This document shows, one piece after another, positions 55,690-64,000 of a stretch of 64,000 nt of DNA (positions within the stretch are counted from its first letter, which is position 1; the number at the start of each line of letters is the position of its first letter). The notes under the pieces were generated by a model that was given only the letters and a program-made list of their open reading frames with translations, ran no database searches and was not told where the DNA came from. Origin of the DNA: Armigeres subalbatus (taxonomy: Eukaryota > Arthropoda > Insecta > Diptera > Culicidae); contig NC_085141.1 of NCBI RefSeq assembly GCF_024139115.2, positions 218,215,783-218,279,782 on the forward strand. The letters run 5' to 3'. The position numbers and the translations under genes were made by a program.

Positions 55690-56615
55690 ATGCTGCAAAA
55701 TTTCGAGATAGTATATGTTTTCTGAAGGGAAAAAGTGCGATAAATCGATTGCGCGGGGTTTCATGCTGGTCAGACCACTTTAAAGTGCCCATTTTGCCCA
55801 AATTCCCCTAAAAATCACAACATTTCTACTATGCCTCGAACTGACGCTGATATTTTTTCAATAATTATAAGTTTCCTGAAGGAAAAAAGTGTGATAAATC
55901 GAATGCGAGGGGTTTCGTGCTGGTCAGACCACTTTAAAGTGCCCATTTTGCCCTAATTCCCCTGAAATCATAATATTTCTACTGTGCCTCGAACTGACGC
56001 TGATATTTTTTCAATAATTATAAGTTTCCTGAAGGGAAAAAGTGTGATAAATCGATTGCGAGGGGTTTCGTGCTGGTCAGACCACTTTAAAGTGCCCATT
56101 TTGCCCAAATTCCCTTGAAATCACAATATTTCTACTATGCCTCGAACTGACGCTGATATTTTTTCAATAATTATAAGTTTCCTGAAGGGAAAAAGTGTGA
56201 TAAATCGATTGCGAGGGGTTTCGTGCTGGTCAGAACACTTCCAAGTGCCCATTTTGCCCTAATTCCCCTGAAATCACAATATTTCTACTATGCCTTAAAC
56301 TGACGCTGATATTTCTCCAATAAATATATGTTTCATGAAGGGAAAAAGTGCGCTTAATCGATTGCGGGTGGTATCGTGCTGGTCAGACCTCTTTAAAGTG
56401 CCCATTTTGCCTTTTTTTTTTGCTTTATTAATGTGTAAACCCATTTTGCCTATATTTCCTTTAAAATCGATATTTCTGCTATGCCTCGAACTGACGCTGA
56501 TATTTCTTTAATAAATGTATGTTTTCTGAAGGAAAAAAGTGCGATTATTCGATTGAGTGGGATTTCGTGCTGGTCAGACCACTTTGAAGTGTCCATTTTG
56601 CAAAATTCTCTTGAA
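55690..56615 (+). repeat. 153-bp tandem array, left arm
   Basis: The marker CTGAAGGGAAAAAGTG (or GGAAAAAAGTG) occurs at 55,722, 55,876, 56,029, 56,182, 56,334 and 56,526. The last gap is longer because about 40 bp of T-rich sequence was added near 56,411. Units contain CGAACTGACGCTGATATTT and CGTGCTGGTCAGACCACTTT. Third and fourth units are almost identical. Confidence 0.92.
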
Positions 56616-56619
56616 AATC

Positions 56620-58070
56620 ACAATATTTTCCCTTTACCTTGAAGTGACGCTGATATTTTCTCAACAAAAATGTTACGAAATGTTTCGGAAAAGACAATAA
56701 AATTCAATGAAGAACATTCTTCAGGAGGTAGAAACATATTGTTCAAACACACTTTGTCTTGTGCGATTCTTTCTTCAAAGGATGCATTTTCCCGGCATAT
56801 GGTAAAAGGAAGATATGAATCCCTTTTATTCAAATGCTTCTAAAGTATTTTTTTTAAACTAGAATCAATGTTAATCAATTTGATTCCTTCTTTCAATTGA
56901 TGTATTTTCATGGTTTATGACAAGGGAAGATAATAATAAGAAAATATAAGATATATTTGATTCCTTCTTTTAATTCGTGTAGTCGCTTGGTTTAAGGCAA
57001 GTCAAGCATTTGCCCAACAGAAGGCAAGAGGGAATATGGTTTTTGCCATTCTCGTGCAACAAAGTTGTACCGAAATGCTATCATTTCACTCCAATATCGA
57101 ACTTTTTATAGAAAGCTCAGGGAACAGAGACCCATAATGTTATATACCAATCGACCCAGCTCGACGAACTGCGTAAGTGTCTGTTTGTCCGTGTGTATGT
57201 GTGTGTGCGTCTAAATTAACATACTAATTCTATACCGATTCTCTTACATCAAGTTACAGAGAATAAAGTGTAGTTGATCACTATTGAATTTCATAACGAT
57301 TGCGCATTCCAAAAAATCTAAATATTAAAATAGTTATGAAACATAGTAATTAAGTTATAGCATGCCATAAAATGCCTTGAAGTATCAACCCATGCAAGCT
57401 CTTCTACTCGATTTAGTACACGACTTTACTGCCGTCATACGCACATTTGTCACATGTTTGCTTGGATTTCCTATATACATGGGACAGTTATGCGTATAAC
57501 GGCAGTTTAGTATGTACAACAATTGAAACGCAAGCTTTGATTGCATACAAGTTACGACGCATAACACCAGAACGTTTCTGCAGCTTTCTGATATAATAAA
57601 AAATCTCGCATAAAACGCGCACGCTAATAATACTTTACTTAGTGATTTTAAAATTAATGTCACAAATAATTCAGCATTTCAACGAATTTTCCGATAATGC
57701 ATTTGATTGTTTGATTGGGTTGTTTAATAATGCACGAGAAAGGCAATCACTGCTAGGTGGATCAATCTGGATTTTTTTTTCTTTGAATTCAGTCATTCGC
57801 TCGGTTTAAGGCTATATGATCCCTTCTCTGAGGGATGCATTTACCTGGAGGAAGGCAAGAAAGAATATGATTCTTATTTTAAATTCACATTTTCTCGGTT
57901 TAAGGCAAGAGGAGATATGATCTCTTTTTCCGAAGAATGCATTTTTACGGCTGACGGTAAGGTAGGATATGAAACATGCATTTCCCCTCTCTGTCATTCC
58001 TTACTTTTAAGCATTTATCAGTCTTGTCTTAGAACACATGTCTCGAATGAAGACTCAGAGTTCCATACAT
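56620..58070. other. Centre of the foldback
   Basis: It contains direct copies of a loose repeat (ATTCCTTCTTTYAATT then CGCTYGGTTTAAGGCAAG) at about 56,885, 56,965, 57,785 and 57,895, which suggests the centre is itself repetitive. 57,050-57,200 resembles a widespread Aedes element with AATCGACYCAGCTCGACGAA. No transposase motif in any frame. Confidence 0.4.
57428..57508. mobile_element. Short palindromic MITE
   Basis: ACTGCCGTCATACGCA and TGCGTATAACGGCAGT are inverted termini of an 81-bp sequence inside the foldback centre. Confidence 0.6.
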
Positions 58071-58079
58071 CAGCGTCAG

Positions 58080-59180
58080 TTCTATGCACAACTGAAATAT
58101 TGTTATTTCAGAGGAATTGGGGTAAAATGGGCATGTTAAAGTGGACTGACCAGCACGAAATCCCGCGCAATCGATTTATAGTACTTTTTCACAATTGATT
58201 TATTACACGTTTTCCCTTCAGGAAACTTATAAATATTGAAGAAATATCAGCGTCAGTTTTAGGTGTAGCAGAAATATTGTGCTTCAAGGGGAATTGGGGC
58301 AAAATGGGCACTTCAAAATGGTCTTACCAGCACGAAACCCCTCGCAATTGATTTATCACACGTTTTCCCTTCAGGAAACTTATAATTATTAAAGAAATAT
58401 CAGCGTCAGTTCGAGGCATAGTAGAAATATTGTGATTCCAAGGGAATTGGGGGAAAATGGGCACTTCAAAGTGGTCTGACCAGCACGAAACCCCTCGCAA
58501 TTGATTTATCACACTTTTTCCCTTCATGAAAATTATATTTATTGAAAAAGTATCAGCGTCAGTTCGAGGCATAGTAGAAATATTGTGATTCCAAGGGAAT
58601 TGGGCAAAATGGGCACTTCAAAGTGGTCGGACCAGCACGAAACCCCTCGCGATCGATTTATCACACTTTTTCGCTTCAGGAAACTTATAATTATTGAAAA
58701 ATATCAGCGTCAGTTCGAGGCATAGTAGAAATGTTGTGATTTTTAGGGGAATTTGGGCAAAATGGGCACTTTAAAGTGGTCTGACCAGTACGAAACCCCT
58801 CGCAATTGATTTATCACACGTTTTCCCTTCAGGAAACTTATAATTATTGAAAAAATATCAGCGTCAGTTCGAGGACTAGTAGAAATGTTGTGATTTTTAG
58901 GGGAATTTGGGCAAAATGGGCACTTCAAAGTGGTCTGACCAGCACGAAACCCCTTGCAATCGATTTATCACACTTTTTCCCTTCAGTATACTTAAACTTA
59001 TTGAAAAAATATAAGCGTCAGTTCAAGGCATAGTAGAAAGAATGTGTGTTTTCGGGGAATTTGGGCAAAATGGGCACTTTAAAGTGGTCTGACCAGCACG
59101 AAACCCCGCGCAATCGATTTATCGCACTTTCTCCCTTCAGGAAACATCTACTTTCTGGAAATTTTGCAGCGTCAGCTGGA
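58080..59180 (-). repeat. 153-bp tandem array, right arm (inverted)
   Basis: The marker CCCTTCAGGAAAC (or variant) occurs near 58,216, 58,366, 58,520, 58,672, 58,826, 58,979 and 59,132. The units are the reverse complement of the left-arm units. The outermost unit on each arm shares CGCGCAATCGATT or its inverse (GCGCGG), so outer units pair best with outer units. Confidence 0.92.
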
Positions 59181-59226
59181 GTAATTGAATTTCGAGCCTT
59201 TTACTTTTGAAAATCCCCAGTGTGCA

Positions 59227-59579
59227 ACGGTATCACGACACACTAAATGTGCGAAATATTCGCGGTTTTAACAGTGTTTTTTGGGTATTGTCTACACTAT
59301 TGCAATCGTCACATAAAACTACATTGGACGAAATGCAACATGTTATTTTTTCTAGCGGTTTTATTGCAGAGTTTATTCGTTTTAGAGAGCGATATAAAAA
59401 CGCGGCGTTACTCTTGAATGCTCAACTGGCGTAATGATCTTCCTAGAGGGATGATTTTTGAGTTCTGAGAATAATCATCAAGCTCAAACTAATATCGGTC
59501 TAAAGTGCGACGCTGCAATCAACTAAACAATTGAAAGTTCGACCGAAAAAAAAAGCAATTCGAGCGAGATCGGGCAGGT
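59227..59579. other. No recognisable gene
   Basis: The + strand frame 59,207-59,434 ends in IAEFIRFRERYKNAALLLNA, but begins inside the foldback terminus. No motif known. Confidence 0.3.
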
Positions 59580-60584
59580 TTGTCTAGTAGGTTATCTATA
59601 AATAATCTCAGACACCGAACGTTGGAAGATTTTTTCCGAAAATTCCTACCGAACATTTAAAAGGAATTTCCAGATGTTATTCCGGAAAGAGTTCTTAAAG
59701 TAATTTTTAAATGATTTCTTAAAGAATTTCGGAAGTGATTTCCGAAAAAATCCTGAAGGAATATCCGAAGGTGAATTTACAGAGGAATATCCGAAAGGAT
59801 TCCTGAATGAAGATTTGAAGGAATTCTGAAGGATTTCTAAGAATTCTCCATCTTCCTAGAGGGATTTCTTAAGGAATTACTTGAAGAATTTCTGTACGAA
59901 ATACCCGAAATAATTGCTAAAACAATTTCTTAAAAGCTGGAAGGTCCCTTCGAACCAATTTCCGCATGAATTTCTAAAGCAACTTTCAAAAAAAAAATCC
60001 GAAGCAATTCTCCTAAGGGAATTTAGGTTTCTCTAATACAAATTCCCAAAGGAGCTCCGAAGAAATTCTTTTTAAAAAACCGTTAAGAAAAATTCGAAGG
60101 AATCTCTTAAGGAATTTTCGAAGAAATTTTCAAGATGCAAGTGTTCTTTAAGAATTTTTGAAAAAGATTTTTCTGTTGGAATTTTTCAAGGACGTTTTAG
60201 AGAAAATCTGAAGGAATTCCTAGAATTCCTTTTTTGAATTTTCGAAAGAATATCTTGATGCTTTTCAAAAAAAATCTGTATCTATCTCCGAAGTAATTTT
60301 CCTGAGAATTTGCCGAAAGCATGCCAGGACAAAAATCCGAAAGAATTCCTTGATGAAGTTACAGAGAAATTCAAGAAATTCAAGATCCTTTGGAAATTCC
60401 TTTAGGAATTAGTTTGGCAATTCCTGAAAGTAATTCCAGTGGATTGCTTAAAGGATTTCTTAAGAAAATTCCCGAGGATTTTCCAAAAGAATTCTTAGAC
60501 AAATTTTGGAAGAAATTTTTGAAAGAATTCCTAAAGGAATAATTGTCTAGTAGGTTATCTATAAATAATCTCAGACACCGAACG
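59580..60584. repeat. GAATTCC-rich block flanked by 42-bp direct repeats
   Basis: The 42-bp sequence TTGTCTAGTAGGTTATCTAT... is present at 59,580-59,621 and perfectly at 60,543-60,584. Between them are 921 bp of GAAGGAATTCC-type degenerate repeats, closely similar in their second half to 30,877-31,300. No coding region. Confidence 0.85.
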
Positions 60585-60829
60585 CTTACTATTTCTTGAA
60601 AAAAAATAAAAATAAAATAAAATGGATCCTCGACTCTCGTGGATAAAGATGTAGCATTGTTTATCAAAAGAATGTTAAATGTTTATCAGGAAAAGCATAA
60701 CACGTGTGCATAAACAATGAATCTAATATCAAGAATGTCCGTCATGACTTGAGCCTTTGATGTTATACTGCGATGTTTTTCTGAAACGATTAATGTTGCA
60801 TGAGATGAATTCCCTCAGAGTCTCAAAGA
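60585..60829. promoter_or_regulatory. Upstream region of the odorant receptor
   Basis: About 245 bp of unique AT-rich sequence. No clear TATA box at a fitting distance. The start codon lies in TCAAAGAATGG, and the 5' UTR limits are unknown. Confidence 0.35.
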
Positions 60830-63121
60830 ATGGGTGCTTATAAAAGCATGCCAACGCTAAACTTCCTGTTCACACTCCGTTATCTACCGAGGAAAGCAAA
60901 AATGGATCTACTCGACAAGCTGCAAAGATACCGCATTTTTCGATACGACTATAAAGGAGCGGATGTCGCTTATCTAAGCACCGTCGATCGCATCGAGTAC
61001 TTCAGTGATTTCATGGGAATTAATTTGTTCAATCGGAAATTCAAAATCTGCAATTTTCGCTTTTTGTGGGGTGTTAGCACGCTTTTTATTTACGTCTACC
61101 TGGTGGTCACGTCTACTTACTACTATCGGAATGATATTGAAAAGGCTTTGTCGTGCGTAACAACCTTCGGATTCTCAACACAGGTAAAATATTTCAGACG
61201 TTCACGTCTGGAATGACAATTATTTTGATTAGATGACCAAGGAACGCATCATTCTTTTGGTATATCTTTACTACATCATAATGTTAAAACAAACGAAAAT
61301 TGATTTTTGATCATATAACATAAAATGGGTTATAAAGGGGAAAAATAATATTCAAACTATTCGCAGGCAGCATCAAAAATATATTCATTCATCATACGGC
61401 GCAAAAAGGTTATCGAAATTCACGAAATAAATTTGGACTTCTTCAACATGGATATTGTTCAAAATGAAACGGTTAAAAAAGCGTTCAAAAGAAGTGTTCA
61501 ACTAAGCCACGTCCTGCAGACGCTCACTATTTATGGGTACTGCATTCTCACCGGAATCATTGGCTTGGCACCGGAGATCTACGGACTTATCACGTCGAAG
61601 CAAGTGCTTTCCTTCGGATTTGAGGCCATCCATTCCGATGCCTGGTCGGCTTATGCTGTCAACAGTTTGTTCCAGGTCAATTGTGCCTATTATGTGGCCT
61701 TTCTGACTACGGTCACCGATTGTGCTTTCATTCTTTATCTCCTAACTGCGACTGGACAGATTGATGCCATCGTAGGGCTTCTGCATGAGTTGGACAACAT
61801 GATGAGTACGGAGCATGAGAAGGAGCGAATTGACGGACAGCTCTACAAGATAATCAAGATGCATCAACATCATCAACTGTACATGAGAAAAGTGGAACAT
61901 TTATTTAATTTGTACTTTTTGATTTCCATTGCTTCGCTTTGTTTCAACATGTCAATCTCGTTGGCAGCTTTAATTCTGGTAAGAACATTGTTCATGGGTA
62001 AGTGTTCGCATCACTAAGAAATGGATGCAATTGCAATCCACCTCCGTCTGCAGTCATACTATTCAACTCGGAGCAATTCTCCAAAGTAATTTATTTCAAT
62101 GACTTTCATTTTCTGACTATTTTTCCTTGGACACACGCTTAGATCGACTGGTATCTTGGCATAGTGGTTTTCTGCTTCGCATCATCGCAAATATTCTACA
62201 TGTGCTTTCTTGGAACGTACTACGAAACTAAGGTAGGTCAACTTCCCCATTAGAATGTAACAAATATTAAACATATTCGGTTTACTCATTTGATAATGCA
62301 TTGAGACACAATGCGAATTAGTATTCAACTCTTCCGTTATCGTCATAATAATGAAAATAACATTTAGAATCCTGAAAGACAATTACTCAAAAAACTTATG
62401 ATTATGAAAATCTGAAATGAGTTTAGGAACATTAAAATTTTCTCCGATATGGGCGGATATTTATCCATATGTAAACAATCTAATCTTGTTATCATGTTGT
62501 CAGATTTCGGACAAAACTTTCAAAATTTTTCTTAACGCTCAAGAGACCAAAACAGAAAGTAATCAAGGAACCAGTTCAAACAGCATGAATTGCATATTAG
62601 AGGCAAACTATTTAGAAAAGTGGATGTATAGACAAAAAAGGGTCACATTATAATTATCTTTTAACTAAAACGATTGTAATAAGATCCTTTTAGGCTCCAG
62701 TGTTGATCACATATGGGGGATTTTTAGTTTGCATACATTTTAAATCAACTCTTAATGCTGTTTCAATTTATTTGATAAAAAAACTCGAATTTTCTACTTA
62801 CAAATTTTATAGAGTTTTAGGAGTCATCCAGCATTTTTTCCCTTTTTCCAGAGCGAATTCCTCATAATGAAAATTGGTTCATTCGATTGGTACAAGTTAT
62901 CGGTGAGAAATCAGAAATCTGTTAAATTTCTACTCACTGGAACCCAGTCACCGATTTTGTTGACTGCTATTTTGGAGAATTTAAATGTTGCTGCTTATTT
63001 GAAGGTAATTTTAAAATTCACACATTTCTTATATTTTTTATCATTGTGATGTGGTTTACCATTTCAGATACATAAAACGGTCTATTCTGGATTAATGTTA
63101 CTTCTGCGTGTTAAAGAGTAG
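60830..63121 (+). CDS. Insect odorant receptor (7TM), five exons
   Basis: Exons 60,830-61,183, 61,367-61,978, 62,143-62,232, 62,852-63,004 and 63,068-63,121 join to 420 codons, all at phase 0. Every intron is GT...AG (183, 164, 619 and 63 bp). The length suits insect ORs (about 380-420 residues). It starts MGAYKSMPTLNFLFTLRY; membrane-spanning stretches include FLWGVSTLFIYVYLVVTS, YGYCILTGIIGLAPEIYGLI, YYVAFLTTVTDCAFILYLLT, YFLISIASLCFNMSISLAAL and WYLGIVVFCFASSQIFYMCF. The C-terminus has the family pattern: SEFLIMKIGSFDWYKL, KFLLTGTQSPILL, and a last exon IHKTVYSGLMLLLR. By family it is a dendritic-membrane ligand-gated cation channel subunit that works with Orco. AATAAA follows the stop codon directly. 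Subfamily is not identified; there is no transcript evidence. Confidence 0.93.
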
Positions 63122-63127
63122 AATAAA
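63122..63127 (+). terminator. Polyadenylation signal of the odorant receptor
   Basis: AATAAA begins at the base after the TAG stop at 63,119-63,121, which implies a 3' UTR of only some 20-30 bases. Confidence 0.7.
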
Positions 63128-63168
63128 GCGCATTCTAGTTTGATTTAAAATAGCACTCTCTATTGGCA

Positions 63169-63396
63169 AAGGGTGACTGTACCGGTTTTGGCCATGGCTC
63201 CTAATTTGGTCAAATTTGCGGAAAATTCCGAAAACAAAGAAAGCTTTCAAAGTTTTTTTAGCTTTACTAAGAGATATATCTCTCAGGCGTACAAGATGAA
63301 AAGCTGTTGAAACTATTGGATTATGTTGGAAAAGGTGTATTTTTCAGGGACGGTCGAATTAGCACTAAACTTGCTTAAACTGGTGTGTTTACCCTA
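63169..63396. mobile_element. Possible MITE, AGGGTGACTG termini
   Basis: AAGGGTGACTGTACCGGTTT at 63,169 is partly inverted by AAACTGGTGTGTTTACCCTA ending at about 63,396. The match is imperfect. Confidence 0.35.
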
Positions 63397-63469
63397 TCAC
63401 AATTGCATTTAACCGATCTTTTTGGAAGCCATTATAAACATAAGAAAAATAATAAATTTAAAAACCTAA

Positions 63470-63520
63470 AATTACATAAAATATAAAAAAAAATCTGATA
63501 AAGTGCTCAAGGGCAAATCA
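63470..63520 (+). promoter_or_regulatory. Candidate promoter of the small secreted gene
   Basis: A TATAAA-like box (AAATATAAAAAA near 63,479) lies about 45 bp before the ATG at 63,527, so the 5' UTR would be very short. It is weak evidence in an A-rich context. Confidence 0.35.
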
Positions 63521-63526
63521 CTTCAA

Positions 63527-63919
63527 ATGTGTCTTAATTATACACCCAAAACATTTTTAATAACATTCAGTGCATTAAGCTTTTTGTATCAAATCTCGCT
63601 TGCAAACCGATCAGAGAATGTCATTCTTGTTATACCAGCTCATTGCATTAAGTCGGTTTATTTGGTTTCGACCAATACATCCAAACGACTCTCGTTGGCT
63701 CCTCATGGAACAAGTATATGCAATATAAGTTTTACCCACACAATCTTCACGATTCCATTTAGCTTAATGATGGAAAGGGATACAAATTTACATGGTACCA
63801 ATTTCATTTGTATGACGCTGGGTGGTGCGGATAGAATCGATTTGGTTGTCAAACTGAAGCCAAAATTTTCTATTTTGCCGGAGCCAAACATTGAAGATTG
63901 TGGTTATGTTCGTTTCTGA
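63527..63919 (+). CDS. Small secreted protein, unknown function
   Basis: ATG at 63,527 opens an uninterrupted 130-residue frame ending TGA at 63,917-63,919. The N-terminus MCLNYTPKTFLITFSALSFL followed by YQISLANR looks like a signal peptide, cleaved after SLA. The rest is VILVIPAHCIKSVYLVSTNT, with later cysteines in TSICNISF, NFICMTLGG and IEDCGYVRF: four in the mature part, possibly two disulfides. No transmembrane segment after the signal and no family I recognise. AATAAA signals follow at 63,956 and 63,962. A start nine codons upstream at a GTG is less likely. Single exon as far as seen; an upstream exon cannot be excluded. Confidence 0.65.
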   Translation: MCLNYTPKTFLITFSALSFLYQISLANRSENVILVIPAHCIKSVYLVSTNTSKRLSLAPHGTSICNISFTHTIFTIPFSLMMERDTNLHGTNFICMTLGGADRIDLVVKLKPKFSILPEPNIEDCGYVRF

Positions 63920-63955
63920 TCTAATATTGAGAAGTATTGTTATTATTTTGGGAAA

Positions 63956-63967
63956 AATAAAAATAAA
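63956..63967 (+). terminator. Two overlapping polyadenylation signals
   Basis: AATAAA occurs at 63,956-63,961 and 63,962-63,967, 37 bases after the stop of the small secreted ORF. This supports it as a real transcript end. Confidence 0.6.
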
Positions 63968-64000
63968 CTTTGTTTGAGTTTTGTATTCTTTGTAACAAAT

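Larger units (their letters stand above)
55636..59226. mobile_element. Foldback element with arrayed inverted arms
   Basis: The ends TGCACACTGGGGATTTTCAA (55,636) and its inverse (to 59,226) continue inward as long arms built of tandem 153-bp units. The left array (about 55,690-56,615) has six copies; the right array (about 58,080-59,180) has seven in reverse orientation. The middle, 56,620-58,070, is different DNA with its own short repeats (CGGTTTAAGGCAAG). No transposase is visible. No target duplication was found at the tips. It is similar in design to FB or Galileo-type elements. Confidence 0.8.

Overview
The window reads as a mosquito nuclear contig, most likely Aedes. The reasons are a five-exon insect odorant-receptor gene at the right end, a tRNA-derived SINE of the type abundant in Aedes, several LINE clades common in culicines, and very dense nested transposons, MITEs and satellites in AT-rich DNA. 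The genus is inferred from remembered repeat content and was not tested by a search.

Only two genes look intact. One is the odorant receptor at 60,830-63,121 on the + strand, which joins to 420 codons with consensus splice sites. The other is a 130-residue secreted protein of unknown function at 63,527-63,919 on the + strand. The first 60 kb are repeats and broken mobile elements.

Layout. 0-1.2 kb is a 132-bp satellite that flips orientation near 345. 2.9-5.9 kb holds an AAAT microsatellite, a hAT-like fragment and a LINE relic. 6-9.4 kb holds two remnants that may belong to one unclassified gene, split by a DNA element that itself contains a Tc1 relic. 10.85 kb has a hammerhead-ribozyme-like hairpin. 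13.4-15.3 kb has tandem repeats, a LINE fragment and a 17-bp satellite. 15.6-21.2 kb has four repeat units carrying histone-type 3'-end stem-loops and TATA/initiator promoters, interrupted by a 3-kb insertion with 21-23-bp target duplications. 22-26.3 kb has satellites, a SINE and a LINE 3' end. 28.1-30.8 kb has two LINE relics.

30.8-38.2 kb is a nested stack: a GAATTCC-rich block contains a dispersed repeat, which contains a Jockey-clade LINE, which contains a solo LTR (with a ribozyme-like hairpin inside it) and a hAT-like element. Target-site duplications at three of these steps give the order. 38.7-40.6 kb has two more inverted-repeat elements, one carrying the best hammerhead-like hairpin. 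42.8-43.4 kb is a composite satellite. 43.45-47.3 kb is a near-complete CR1/T1Q-like LINE on the - strand. 47,338-52,905 is a second Jockey-clade copy with a 12-bp target duplication and a 1.29-kb insertion. 55.6-59.2 kb is a foldback element whose long inverted arms are tandem arrays of a 153-bp unit. 59.6-60.6 kb is a second GAATTCC block flanked by 42-bp direct repeats.

The most unusual signals are the three hairpins with hammerhead-type cores and copy-specific inverted arms, the four histone-type stem-loops with no recognisable histone coding sequence, and the 3.6-kb foldback. Clade names for LINEs rest on motif recognition alone.
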